DNA of 64,000 nt from Artocarpus heterophyllus (Eukaryota > Streptophyta > Magnoliopsida > Rosales > Moraceae). A model generated the notes under the pieces. The model had not been told where the DNA came from. It made no database searches and worked only from the letters and a program-made list of their open reading frames with translations. The translations under genes were made by a program, and so were the position numbers. The stretch lies in the NCBI GenBank assembly GCA_025403435.1, contig CM046333.1, positions 34,307,521 to 34,371,520 of the forward strand, written 5' to 3'. This document shows, one piece after another, positions 45,835-57,099 of this stretch (positions are counted from its first letter, which is position 1; each line of letters starts with the position of its first letter).

Positions 45835-48020
45835 TGTCATGAACCCAAACTCGTGTGGTTATGTGACAGTTTAATTAGAGCAAATTAAATAGGTTTAACT
45901 AAACTCGTCGATTATTCAATTAAATATTCAAGAAATTCATTGTAGGTAACTTATGAAAATGGGGTAAATTTAAACCTTTTTAGAGCCTTGCCGATTTTTA
46001 AAATTTAACAAGAAAAATTCTTTAAATAACAGAAGGAAATAAAATTTGAGTCTTAACGTCCATCGAGAATTAGTTTGGGCCTTACTGGACCCCACACAAT
46101 GCACACATAGTGCAAACATGCAAAATTAATATAGACCATAGTCCTTAAGAAAATAAATCAAAGTCCTTATAATGTCCAATAATTGCATGCCTTGGTAATA
46201 AAATAAATAAGCTAAACAACTCACAGACTGCATGAGCACAACAACATTATCCTACTCTACAGTGCACTACGAATCACCTAGAGGGAGGAAAATTTAAAAC
46301 AAAACGGTAAAATTGTGAGCAAAAGGCTCAGTAGGACTTGGTTTCAAAATCATCATTTATAAAATAAAATAAAATAAAATAAACCAATTAAAAAGAAATT
46401 ACCTAAACATTAAATAATTTTTCAAATCCATACTTACCTCTCACTATCTATGATAATCATAACTCATAATAAGTGATTACATAGATTCACACTTGTCGTT
46501 CACCATCTGTAATTACCTTTAATCATGAATCAACTTTCATTATGTGCAAAGCCTCGTATCGTCACCATAGTGGCCTAGCTGGATTTTAGGACCTGCCCCC
46601 AAGGTCGCTCTCTGCATGACTTGATCTTTGTGTGGCATCATGCACTATCGTATCACGCCGAACGGGCTTCTATGTTCGTTCGATGTCCATTATCATTTAA
46701 TCATATCATTCTCTGGGTATTTTTTATCAAGTTATCATCTACATTCATTATGATTCATTCATTATCATAATTCATTATTATCATTCATATTCTTTTTAAA
46801 ACATTTCTAAATCATAAAATGATGAAAAACGACAAGCAAAACCGTCATTTTAGGCTATTAGGTCGGCCTTCTAACCATCTGAGTTCAATCTGCCAACCAT
46901 ACAAGTCTGCCCTGACAAACATGTGCTGTGTAGTCAACCGCACCATACTACACATGGTCGACCGTGTGTTCGTGGTATCCCAGTCGACCGTGTTACACAA
47001 TACGCGATCATCCACGTTGTCATAAGCAGCATCCATTATTTCACATCCGAGTTTCAAACACAATTTAAATCATCGCAAACCTATTCTAATGCATTAAAAA
47101 CATGTATAAATGATTCATAACCACAATATGAAGCTTTTAAACTCGATTCCATCCAAATGCAACATCATCTCATCATTTTGCATGCATTTTCACATCTAAT
47201 TTTGAAAATATACCAAAAATGTAAAAACTAGTTTTGATTCAGTTTTAATCCAAATAAAATATGAATACATGCTTGCAATCATCACACAACATTAGATTAA
47301 TGGTTGTTTATGACTATCCTAATTAGATCATGACATGCAAAAGGTTGATTTTAGCAAATTAAGCTTAAAACAAAACTATTCAGTGGAAGCCATTTCTCAG
47401 TGATTTTTAACAGGATTTGATCATGTAATTTCAGTGTTAAAGGCTTCAACTAATAGATTTAGTTTGTTAAGGATATCTCTAACCTTTGATGAAGGGTTTG
47501 GTGTAGCTTCAAAGCTTCAAATTCAAGGTTTTAGCTCTTCCTCTTGGCTGGGGAATAAAGGCTTTTGGTGCTATGCATTCTTGAAGGCAAACACAAGAGT
47601 CTGTCTAAGAGAGATGAGGGACATGAAAAGGAAAAGATGGAGGGTAAAGTGATGTCTAGGTAACGTCTCACATGGGAAGATGAGAGCAGTTTTTCTAAGT
47701 TCCTAAAGCTCGGCTCTTGGTTTCAATTTATATTGTGTATACAAAGGGCGACTTGTTTGGTATTTTGAAATTGTTTGGAAAGTGTGATTTGTTTAACATG
47801 TGATTTTAAATCTGATTTTTAGGAAATAAAGCAAACTACCAAAATTTGTCAAGAATAACCCCACAAATGATAAGAATCAAGATAAATAAACAAAATGATT
47901 TAAGATGCAACTAATTAGGAAAATATCATAAATATGTTTTATTAGAAATCAAATCATAACTAGGCACACTAATTACTAATTTAGCGTAATAATTATCATT
48001 AATTAAATTTGGAAATTATG
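45835..48020 (-). repeat. Gypsy-1 LTR, right copy (5' LTR)
   Basis: About 2.2 kb, aligned with 27837-30383 but lacking 360 bp between TATCATTCAT (46789) and ATTCTTTTT. The terminal TAACA is not preserved; the boundary with Copia-2 is placed by resumption of RT codons at about 48026. Minus TATA-like box: complement of 47723-47732. Confidence 0.85.
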
Positions 48021-48632
48021 GTTTATGTCCAAGGTAAAGAACTGGTTAGCCAGCTAATTTCAAATGAAGGATTTGGGAGAGGCAAGCTACATTTTTGGAA
48101 CCCAAATTATACGGGATGTAAAGAATAGGCTTCATGCATTGTCTCAAGCATCCTACATTGACAAGGTACTTGTCAAGTTTTGGATGTAGGACTCCAAGAA
48201 AGGAAACTTGCCTCTTGGACGTGGAGTTCATTTCAAGGGCAGTGCCTAAAAACGCCGCAAGAAAAGGACAATGTGAGATGAATTCCCTAGGCATTGGTAG
48301 TTGACAGTTTAATGTATGCAATGTTGTGTATAAGGCAAGACATATGCTTTAAAGTGGGAGTTGTTAATCATTACCAGTCCAATCTAAGATTAAATCACTA
48401 GGTAACAGTTAAGCACATACTCAAATATCTAAAAAAGACAAGAAACTACATTCTAGTATATTCTGGTGGGGATATGATTCTAATTAGATATACACATTTT
48501 GATTTCAAATCAGATAGAAACCATCACAAGTCTACCTCTAGGGCAGTGTTCACTTTGGGAAGTAGAGCCAATATATGAAGGAGTGTCAAGCAAACTTGTG
48601 TCATTGATTTAACCATGGAGGCTGAATATATA
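48021..48632 (+). pseudogene. Copia-2 reverse transcriptase C-terminus and RNase H start
   Basis: Continues the protein cut at 27836: FQMKDLGEASYIFGTQII (near 48056), then LSQASYIDKVL (near 48138), and RNase H start with a stretch ending TMEAEYI at 48632. Several stops. The codon for Ile at the end is completed after the solo LTR at 51551, so the two halves join in frame. Confidence 0.85.
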
Positions 48633-51545
48633 TGTAATGCCCGTCATTTTCTTCTATAGACACTTATGTTAATTTAACGTTAGAATGTGATATTTTAAGT
48701 GCTATTATTATTTATGTTAAGTGAATTAACTCTTTATTTAATAATGTCACAGGTGGTGGCCATGAGGGATCGATATGCTTGGGATGTTCTTGTTAAAAAT
48801 GATGATAAGCATAAAGTATTTATTGTTTTCTTAAGAGTTTCTAACTTGCTCTAAATTTATAATCTTTATAATGCTTTAGAGTTATGTATGCCTTAGAGTT
48901 ATATTATTAATGATGACATGAATTTTATTACATATTTTTTTATTTTTATAACATTTATGATGTTATGATAATTACATGTTTAACATTTTTATTATGGCGT
49001 TAAGAAACTCGATAATATAAGGTGTTCAAGAGAACAATTTGTAACTTAATTTTTTGGGGTCATAGGATTAAATATTATTATTGTGTATAAATAATTATGT
49101 GTTATATTATATTATATTATATATATAATAATAAAACGAATCGTAGGAAAAAAATGATGCATATATTATATATATATACACATGTACGGTAATGACGTGA
49201 AGAAAAAAAAACAAAACCTAATTAGATTAAGATTACTCTCATTTAAAGAAAAGGGGGAAACCTAATTAGATTAGGATTACACTCATCTAAAAAAAGGGGA
49301 AACCTAATTAGATTAGGATTAGGGTTTTCTATACTCATCTAGTCTCTTCTCTCTCATAAACCTATAAATATACCTTTAAGCCCCTTCTCAAATCTCTTTT
49401 GATTCTATAAAAAATTATAACCAATTGTTGTTATGTTTTCTAAATGTCTAAAAATTTTTAGCTTCATATCCTTATTATGTTTTAAGATAAAATTCATTGA
49501 TTGCCAAGTCCTCAGTGGTTATAATTGTCTACATGATATGCTCTATGTAATTTGTGAGATGATATACCATATTTTTAGATATGTTTTACATGATTTATTA
49601 TTTTTTTTAATTTTTTATTTATATGTGAAGCATGTGACAAAAAAATTTTAGAAGCATATCATGCAAATTTGATTTTATAAAAATGTTCGAATGAAACATG
49701 TTTGTTGTTTAACATATCTAATGTTAATATTAACTCCAAATTTGAACGTGTGCTTTTAATTAACTCGAATTTATTTGGAGCTAAATTTTTAATATGTTAT
49801 GATTTACATATCTATTATGTGCAATAATTTTTATAAATTATTCTTGTCACACAACTGATTTAATATATAATTTTTCATTATGACTGCTCACTGTCCAAGC
49901 TTTGCTGGTAGACTTTGTAGTATTGATTTTGTGATTTGTTTAAATTATCAAATGAAATTTTTATAGGTAAAGAAAAATCTAAGAATTATATATATGTGCT
50001 AACTTTATTCTTGCAAATTTTCATGCTTTAATTGAATGTGAATTGAAACTATAACATTATGAATCCTTGAAGGTCAGTCAGCTTTTATGACTGGCAAATA
50101 ATATTTTCAAAAGAAGAAAATTTGAGTGATGTTTATATATGTTAGCTATGTTATGGAATAATTCTTCAAGATTAATTTCTCTAAGTGATTAGATGTCAAG
50201 TTTTTTATCTTTATGTTTCTTGACTCTAAGTGCATGTTTATGACTCAAAGATGCTTTATTTTGTTAAGAATGATATACGATTATGTAATATAGTATTAAA
50301 TGATATTATGAACATGAATATTAATTTCATGTATTATATAAATGAATGGCATGAACACTCCAAAAGCCGAGTATATTGAGAATTGCAGCAACGTCACTCA
50401 TTTTAAGGTTTAGTAAGCAAGTTAGTCAAGCAAGTACATCTTACCTACAACATGATAAAATTTTATATAAAAGTTTTGAAAATATGTTTTATGATAGTTT
50501 TTAAGTTTGTTTTTACATATTATCTTCTCATGAAAACTCTTGTTGCAACAAGAAGGTTTAACAGACGTTTCAATGACAAGGTATGTTAAAGGTATATCTA
50601 TATATATGTATCACTTAATTAAGCATTGCATACCCCATGTTTATATTTGTTCCGATAGGTAGACTATTCCACAATGTGGACTTGTATGTTTAGTTTGGGA
50701 TTAGTTAACTCACACCTCTGATACAACTATGTTTATCTTTATAGTGCAATGCTTAGGCCCTTAAAGATAAAATGAATTATGTTTTAACTTGGAAGTTTAA
50801 ATGAAAAGATATGTTCTATATAAACCTATGCCTCGTAAACTACTACGATTACGATTATGATGTTATGTGATGATTTTTATGAAATGTGTTATGTTGTGAG
50901 GTAGAAATGTGTACTTACTAAGCTTATGCTTACTTAGTTTATATTATGTTGTAGATAAGGATAAGATGCAGGTTGACTAGAATGGAGGACGAGGACGAGC
51001 GTGTGTGCAAGGAGTGTTGGATTGGAAATGGAGTCACGCATGAAAGGAATTTAAAATCAAACAAAATTTAATATATTATGTTCTGCATTTTTATTTGTTT
51101 GAGACTTAGTTCTATTTGTGATATGTTCTTTTGAACTCATGGTTTATTGAATGTAATTTGTATTTTAGATTTTTTAGTTTTTTAGATTATATATTAAAGA
51201 ATACACTATATAGTTCATTACTTCGTAATTAGTCTTAATTAGTTGTTTGATTATAAGTTAAGAGTGTTTGCATTATATGTGTGAGTTTGCATTTGTTAAA
51301 TATTTGTTTTTTTTTTTGTAAACTAAGTTTTTTACAAGTGGTTGGTTAGCCGAATGCCTTAAGTATTCCATCGACTGACCAAGGAGGAAAAGCTAAATCC
51401 AGTAAATAGTTTTTAAAGAAAAAATGGATGTATTTCCTAAGATATTTCTCTAAGTGTTGTTGATTGTTTCAAACTTTTTATCGGTAATTATTAAGTTTAA
51501 TGGTAAAAGCAACATTCCCTGTGGAGCCCGCAAGAGGATGTTACA
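48633..51545 (+). repeat. 2.9-kb solo LTR (gypsy type) in Copia-2 RNase H
   Basis: 2,913 bp with perfect inverted ends TGTAATGC...GTTACA and a perfect target duplication ATATA (48628-48632, 51546-51550). Removing it with one duplicate restores a continuous RNase H reading (EAEYIAAYVAAKE). A TATA box (CCTATAAATA, 49371-49380) is preceded by three tandem ~43-bp repeats (49217-49340). The TGTAA(T/C)GCCC start and great length suit a Tekay/Del-type gypsy LTR. No internal domain is present, so it arose by LTR-LTR recombination. A related, older fragment is at 57100-58468. Confidence 0.92.
49217..49340 (+). repeat. Three tandem ~43-bp units upstream of TATA
   Basis: Units start CCTAATTAGATTA(A/G)GATTA at 49217, 49261 and 49303; the first two end in AAAGGGG(G)AAA, the third is partial. 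They end ~30 bp before the TATA box. Confidence 0.85.
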
Positions 51546-51550
51546 ATATA

Positions 51551-51882
51551 GCGGCTTATGTCGCAGCTAAAGAGTCAGTCTGGCTTCATGAATTCTTGAA
51601 AGATCTAAAAGTTCTTCTAGATATGAATGAGCCAATTAGACTCTATTGTGATAGCAATGGGGCAATGGCCAGTGCTAGAGAACCTAGGAACCACCGCAAA
51701 GCAAAGATATACTGCAAAAATACCACCTCGTGAGAGACATTGTCAGTAGAGGAGACGTTTTAGCTAAAAGATTGCAACAGCGAACAGCATAACTAATCCA
51801 TTTACTAAGACATTACAAGCTCGGAGTTTTAACCAATGTCTTGAAGGGATGGGACTTAGAGACATGTCTCATTTGCTTTAGG
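51551..51882 (+). pseudogene. Copia-2 RNase H, C-terminal part
   Basis: AAYVAAKESVWLHEFLKDLK and LYCDSNGAMASAREPRNHRK are intact; a shift near 51720 leads to the terminal NPFTKTLQARSF-type segment and a stop 14 bp before the LTR. LYCDS keeps the catalytic Asp. Confidence 0.88.
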
Positions 51883-51895
51883 GAAAGTGGGAGAT
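51883..51895 (+). other. Copia-2 polypurine tract
   Basis: GAAAGTGGGAGAT directly before the 3' LTR. Confidence 0.85.
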
Positions 51896-53796
51896 TGTTC
51901 GGATATGTACCATAAACAAATGAGATGTATTATGTTTGCTGATTATTAATATAATTTGAGGAATTTTTTCAATATTATTTTTGCATGTATGTTTTAGATG
52001 CTTTATAAATATAAAAAATCCTAGATTATTTAAATATGATTTCAAATATTGTATATAAATATTATATATCAAAACATAATATTTAAAGTAAAATAATCTA
52101 AATCTGTCCAAAAATAAAAATTAAAGTTGGGATCTTTAATTTGAAATTACTAGCGTGGTTCATTATTCTAAGTGAAACAATCTTATCTGGATTGTTAACA
52201 ATGAGATTATTAGAATGAAAGTGCTTTATATAATTTGATTATATAGGACAGAACACAATTAACTATGAGTCTTTAATAATTTTCATTACTATGAAGAGTC
52301 TTCAATATTAGTCAATGATAGTCATATAAGAATCAATCTCAATTTTGAGTAATTAATTGACTCCCACTTATTGTATTGTATTTTTTAACATATCGAGTAA
52401 TGACACAAATGCATAGTGTCAAATTCTTGGTATATTAGAATTATAATAAAATAAATCACTGGGATTATTAATATACAAAATGAAATCCATTCTTTCATTA
52501 AGAAGTCAGACGGACGCTTCCCATAAGAATTGATTCGGGGCTTAAATAATAAGAGCGTTCAATTTATGATTAGCTCATATATATATTTTTCATTAGAGAA
52601 TTAACAATACTTACGGATAAAAATATAACTAAAGACGTTCATGGAAAATACCAGGCTTTGATTTATGCATAGTAGCTATATCAATGGGCAATTCAAATCC
52701 TTTGAATATAATTTATTGTATGATTTTAAAAGTGAAATTCTAAATTATTAGTGAAGTAATTTTGGAATTAATAATTTTGATATTTTAATTAAGGCGTTAA
52801 TTAATTGTCAAAATTATTGAAGCTTAAAATTATAAAGTCAATAGTTCCTCTCAACAACTCCATTAAATTATGTGAACTATATTTTATATTAGGTTAATTT
52901 ATTAATTTGAAATTAAAAATTCTAAATTAATTTCACGCGATTATTAATTGGATTAACTTATGTTTTAAATAATATATATTTAAAATAAATTAAAAACAGT
53001 TTTAAAGTAAAAATTATATAGTGTGTTAAGGATCACATTGTGCATGTGTGCCATAAGAAGTTTCACGTGATTTTCATAAGGAGAGTCCTTGTAGAATTCC
53101 AATTTTAGCACTTATAAGAGAAGAAAATAATTATTTTAAATTATTTTGATCAGATTCATTTTGTATAAAATTTAACTTATTAGTGGGATAATAGGAGTGA
53201 TTTTCTATCCCTTTATTGGTAAAAAAAAAAAAAAAAAAAACCCTTATTAAGAAGGTAGGGTGAGTTTTTCCACATCATGTGGAAGTGGTTTTTTTAATTA
53301 ATTTAATTCAATAGTTAAAAAAGTGTCATTTGTTTTCTCTGCAGTATAAAAGGGTTAATTTAGAAAGAGATAATTGATACAAAAATGTAACGACTTTTCC
53401 AAAGAAAAGAATGTACTCTCAGAGAGTTTTTCTTTTTCTCTTTTTATCACTTTTTCTCATGTGTTGAGAATACATAGTGATCTAAAATTAAGTTGTGTGA
53501 TCTAAACTTATATAAAAAAAGGCCCACTTGTTTGTATTCATCTTAATTCGGGGAATGTTGAGAAAGATCTGTAGTGTTCTAGAAGATTTGGAGTTGAAAC
53601 TATTTTTGATGGAGTTCAAGAATATCATCTTAATCGAACGACGGTAAATTTCTTAACCATCTTCTTATGTTATTTCACTAAACTAATATAAATATTCATG
53701 GCCAGAAAAAGTTTTTGAGAAAATTTTTTTAAATATTTGATTCAATCCATGCCAAGCTTGTGTAAAATTTTTATAAATTGGTTTGTGAAACAAACA
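51896..53796 (+). repeat. Copia-2 3' LTR
   Basis: 1,901 bp, TGTTCGGATA...GAAACAAACA. It aligns with the 5' LTR along its length but with many substitutions and indels, including a 20-A run at 53221-53240, indicating an old insertion. TATA box TATAAAAGGG at 53345-53354. Confidence 0.92.
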
Positions 53797-53801
53797 CTTT
53801 C

Positions 53802-54174
53802 TCCCCTCTAATTGCAGCCTCTGAAGGTAATTCTAATTGCTAGAAAGATTTTCCTAAAAAATTCCCTCAACCTTTAAAATATCCAAAATGATGTTGTTAA
53901 TGCATATCCTAAATAAAGCCTCCTTATTGCTACCATCACAGAAGTCAAGTGTGAAGTCTTAGAACCTCTATACATAGTTCACCAAATTTTCTCCTTTATT
54001 CTTGCGGGTATTTCTTAGTGTGATGGTTTTATTGTTTCACCATTCTTGAAAAACTTTCAACGGAATCAACTAACTATACGGACGGACCATGAAGACCAAC
54101 TTGAATATCAAGTATAGACCCTATCCGTGAGTGATTTGGAAAAAGAAGTGTTAGATCCTTATCTCCATCATGTT
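53802..54174 (-). pseudogene. Gypsy gag debris, part 2
   Basis: Continuous with 20851-21231. Minus-strand reading contains FGELCIEVL and, in another frame, a KEALFRICINNI-like piece, reminiscent of the gag segment of a plant gypsy family. No frame survives. The last five bases are the target duplication of the neighbouring solo LTR. Confidence 0.4.
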
Positions 54175-54840
54175 TGTTGGGATATGGGCCCATAAACAAA
54201 TGAGATGTTTTATAAATATAATTTGAGAAATTTTTCTATATTTTTTTCTTGCATGTTTTTAGGTGCTTTATAAATATAAAAAATCCTAGATTATTTAAAT
54301 GTGACTTTAAAAATTGTATATAAGTGTTATATATACACAAGGATAATATTTAAAGAAAAATAATTTAAATTTGTCCATAAATAAAAATTAAAGTTGGGAA
54401 TTTTGAATGAAACAATCTTATCTGGATTGTTAATAATAAGATTATTGGAGTGAAAGCACTTTATATAATTTGATTATATAGGAATAGAATACGATTACTT
54501 ATGAATCTCTAATAATTTATGTTACTATATAGAGCATTCAATAATAGTCAATGATAGTCATCTATGAATTGATCTCAATTTTGAGTAATTAATAGACTCC
54601 TGCTTATTGTATTGTATTTTTTAACCTATAAAGAAATGACAAAAATGCACAGTGTCAAATTCTTGGTATGTTAGAAATATAATAAAATAAATGGCCAAGA
54701 ATATTAATATACAAAATAAAATCCATTCCTTCGTTAAGAAGTCAGACGGACGGTTCCCATAAGTATAGATTCAGGGATTGAATAATAAGAGTGCTCAATT
54801 TATGATTAGATCATAAATATCTTATTCATTAGAGAATCAA

Positions 54841-54943
54841 AGGCTCCGTTTGTTTTTGTTCTCAAAATTCAATTTCTAAAAAATTCTCATTTTCCAAAAC
54901 AAAAATATTTTCACCTATTTTAAAAATAATACCAAATGACTCC
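54841..54943. mobile_element. 103-bp MITE-like insert in the solo LTR
   Basis: Present only in this LTR copy. It starts AGGCTCCGTTTG and its reverse complement starts GGAGTCATTTGG, giving imperfect inverted ends of the GGC(T/C)CCGTTTG type common among small plant DNA elements. A 2-bp AA duplication is consistent with the other LTR copies. Confidence 0.5.
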
Positions 54944-55337
54944 AAGATTACTTATGGACAAAGATATAATTAAAAAGGTCAATGGAAAATACTTAGCTTT
55001 AATTATGAAATTTTTTTTAGAGGATTAATTTATATGTAGTGGCGATATCAATGGATAATTCAAATCCTTTGAATATAATTAATTAATTTTATAATTTTAA
55101 GGGTGCAATTCTAAATTTTCAGTGGAGTAATTTTGAAATTAATAATTTTGATATTTTGGTTAAGGTGTTAATTAAGCTTAAAATTATAATGTCCATAGTT
55201 CCTCTCAATGGCTCCATTAAATTATGTGAACTATATATTTTATGTTGGATTAATTTATTAATTTAGAATTGAGAATTCTATATTAATTTCACACAATTAT
55301 TAATTGGATTAATTTATATTTTAAATAACACATTGTG

Positions 55338-55426
55338 TAATTTTTCAATTTAAAATAGGTTTGAATTTATTTTAAATAATATGATTATTTAAAATAAATT
55401 CAAACCTATTTTAAATTGAAAAATTA
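55338..55426. repeat. Perfect 43-bp inverted repeat with 3-base loop
   Basis: 55338-55380 is the exact reverse complement of 55384-55426, separated by ATG. The two Copia-2 LTRs carry only a right-arm-like sequence (22270-22310 and 52972-53020). Confidence 0.95.
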
Positions 55427-56197
55427 TACAACATGGTAAAGAGCACACTGTGCATGTCTGTGCCAAAGGAAGTTTTATGTGAATTTCACAAAGACAGTCC
55501 TTGTGGAAATTTTAGCACATGTGGGAAAATAAAATAATCAGTTTAATTTATTTTGACCACATGTATTCTGGATAAAATTAAACTGATTAGTGGGATAAGG
55601 GGAGAGATTTTTATCTCTCCCTCAACAACTAAAAAACGCTACTCACTCAGAGAATGGGGCGAATGTTTCCACTTCATGTGAAAGTGGTTTAATTAATTAA
55701 TTAATTAATTAATGAAAAAGGTGTTAGCTATTTTCTCTACAATATAAAAGGGTTTTAAAAAGAGAAAATAGTCGCTAGAAAAATATAACTTACATTTCAG
55801 AGAAAAGAACGTATTTCCAATGAGCTTTTCCTTTTCTCTTTTGTCACTTTATCTCATGTGTTAAAAATACAAAGTGAACCAAAATTAAGTTGTGTGATCT
55901 AAACCCAAATCAAAATGCCCACTTGTTTGTGTTCATCGTAATTTGGAGAACGTTGAGAAAGATCCATGGTGTTCTTGAGGATTTGGAGTTGAAGTTTTTT
56001 TTTGTGGAATTTAAGAATATCGTCCTAACCGAATGACGGTAAATTTCTTAATCACCTTCTTATGTTTTTTCATTAAATTAATATAAGTATTGATTGTTGA
56101 AAAAAGATTTTGAAATTTTTTTTTTGAAATATGCTAATTGATCCATACCAAAGTACCGTGAAACATTTATAAATTGGTTTATGAAACCAACAATGTT

Positions 56198-56654
56198 ATC
56201 GTAACGAGTCCTAGAATCAACTAATATGCTCTTTAGGATTGCCTTCTCGACTGTTAAAGAAGATGACATTGGGAGTCTCATTCCCATTAGGTAGGGTGTT
56301 CGGCATAACGTGGTTGTGTAAGGAGGCCTCGGAATGAACTTTAAATCCTCCAAGGAAAGTTGTAGAGGTGTTTCTCAAAGGTTCAGTTGTGTAGAGCTTT
56401 GCAATTAATATTCTTTAACAAATATTATTAACATAATAGCTAGGATATTTTTCACTCTAGTTTTACGAGTCTTTGTTGACTACTTCATAAAGAATCATTA
56501 AAAAAAAATAGAAGAAAGCATTTTAAAAGAAAAATACCAAAAAGAATAGACAAGTTTAAGTGTACTTTGAAATATCGTGTTAATAGAGAACTTCCCGGTA
56601 ATAAATTAAGCAAGGTATTAATTTTTCGAACAAACAAGAATTTGTTTTTACAAA
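56198..56654. other. Gypsy debris, part 3, and AT-rich spacer
   Basis: 56198-56360 continues the gypsy debris across the solo LTR; a minus-strand ORF beginning at 56353 is open but runs into the LTR and is not recognised. The remainder is AT-rich sequence without a gene. Confidence 0.4.
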
Positions 56655-57017
56655 TCAGAGCTTATTGGTGATCACACCTCCGATGCTACTGTATAATTTA
56701 ACTTGATAGTTCCTGTTGGACATGGATGGAAAACTAACCCCCTTGGAAACCCACTCATTTTCATAGTTATCGGCATCATCACCAGCCATTTTAACATCAT
56801 GGTTGGCCGTCAGAGCATTGTGTTTTGTGAGTTCGCCTAGTGCACTTTTGAACAATGCAACAATTGCTTTATAGCAAGAAGCACATTGTTTGAGTGGTGG
56901 ATTACTGTTGTTCTTCTTGAGCATTTGCTTGATGAATACTAAGCTCTCTCTTGTATAAGTGATTGCTAACTGAAGAGATACCTTATCAAGTTCTTCGTTT
57001 CTCTCCTTTTCTTCCAC
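56655..57017 (-). pseudogene. Truncated plant invertase/pectin methylesterase inhibitor (PMEI) domain
   Basis: PMEI-domain proteins inhibit cell-wall invertases or pectin methylesterases in the apoplast. The frame ending in TGA at 56655 reads ~120 residues with no stop. It matches the C-terminal half of the four-helix domain: LKQCASCYKAIVALFKSAL (the helix with the conserved Cys that pairs with another), then DVKMAGDDADNYENEW, where the second paired Cys is expected near DADNYE but is Asn-Tyr here, and a Val-Ser-Phe-Pro-Ser, NRNYQVKLYSSIGGVI end as in putative invertase inhibitors. The signal peptide and N-terminal hairpin with its two Cys are missing, and no in-frame ATG precedes it. Full-length family members are ~170-180 residues. 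It is probably a gene relic, the only host-like coding segment here with an open frame over 100 codons. Confidence 0.7.
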
Positions 57018-57099
57018 GTTCTCTACTCCTTCTTCTCTCTCTTATTTTGCTATAAAGACTTGGAAGATATATCAATAATTGCATTAGGCAAATTCAAAG

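Larger units (their letters stand above)
27837..48020 (-). mobile_element. Gypsy-1: Ty3/gypsy element, reverse strand, inside Copia-2 RT
   Basis: LTRs at 27837-30383 and 45835 to about 48020, with TGTCATG...TAACA ends on the + strand and a tRNA-Met primer-site complement (GGCTATAATACCA, 45818-45830) beside the right LTR, giving minus polarity. Gag, protease, RT, RNase H and integrase remnants follow in that order on the minus strand, the gypsy order. The left flank GTGTC (27832-27836) and right flank GTTTA (48021-48025) agree at 3 of 5 positions, so the duplication is eroded. It is interrupted by Gypsy-2 inside gag. Confidence 0.88.
21237..53796 (+). mobile_element. Copia-2: Ty1/copia element with nested insertions
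   Basis: A full-length but dead copia element stretched to 32.5 kb by insertions. LTRs at 21237-23088 and 51896-53796 are flanked by the same 5 bp, CTTTC (21232-21236 and 53797-53801). Primer site, gag, integrase, RT, RNase H and polypurine tract appear in order on the + strand. RT is split at 27836 by Gypsy-1 and resumes near 48026; RNase H is split at 48632 by a solo LTR and resumes at 51551. It is the same broad copia group as Copia-1 by protein motifs, but with unrelated LTRs. Confidence 0.93.
54175..56192 (+). repeat. Solo LTR of the Copia-2 family
   Basis: 2,018 bp, TGTTGGGATA...GAAACCAACA, flanked by a perfect ATGTT duplication (54170-54174, 56193-56197). It shares order and sequence with both Copia-2 LTRs but has two private additions: a 103-bp insert (54841-54943) and a ~57-bp addition forming a perfect inverted repeat (55338-55426). 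TATA at 55743-55752. Confidence 0.92.
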
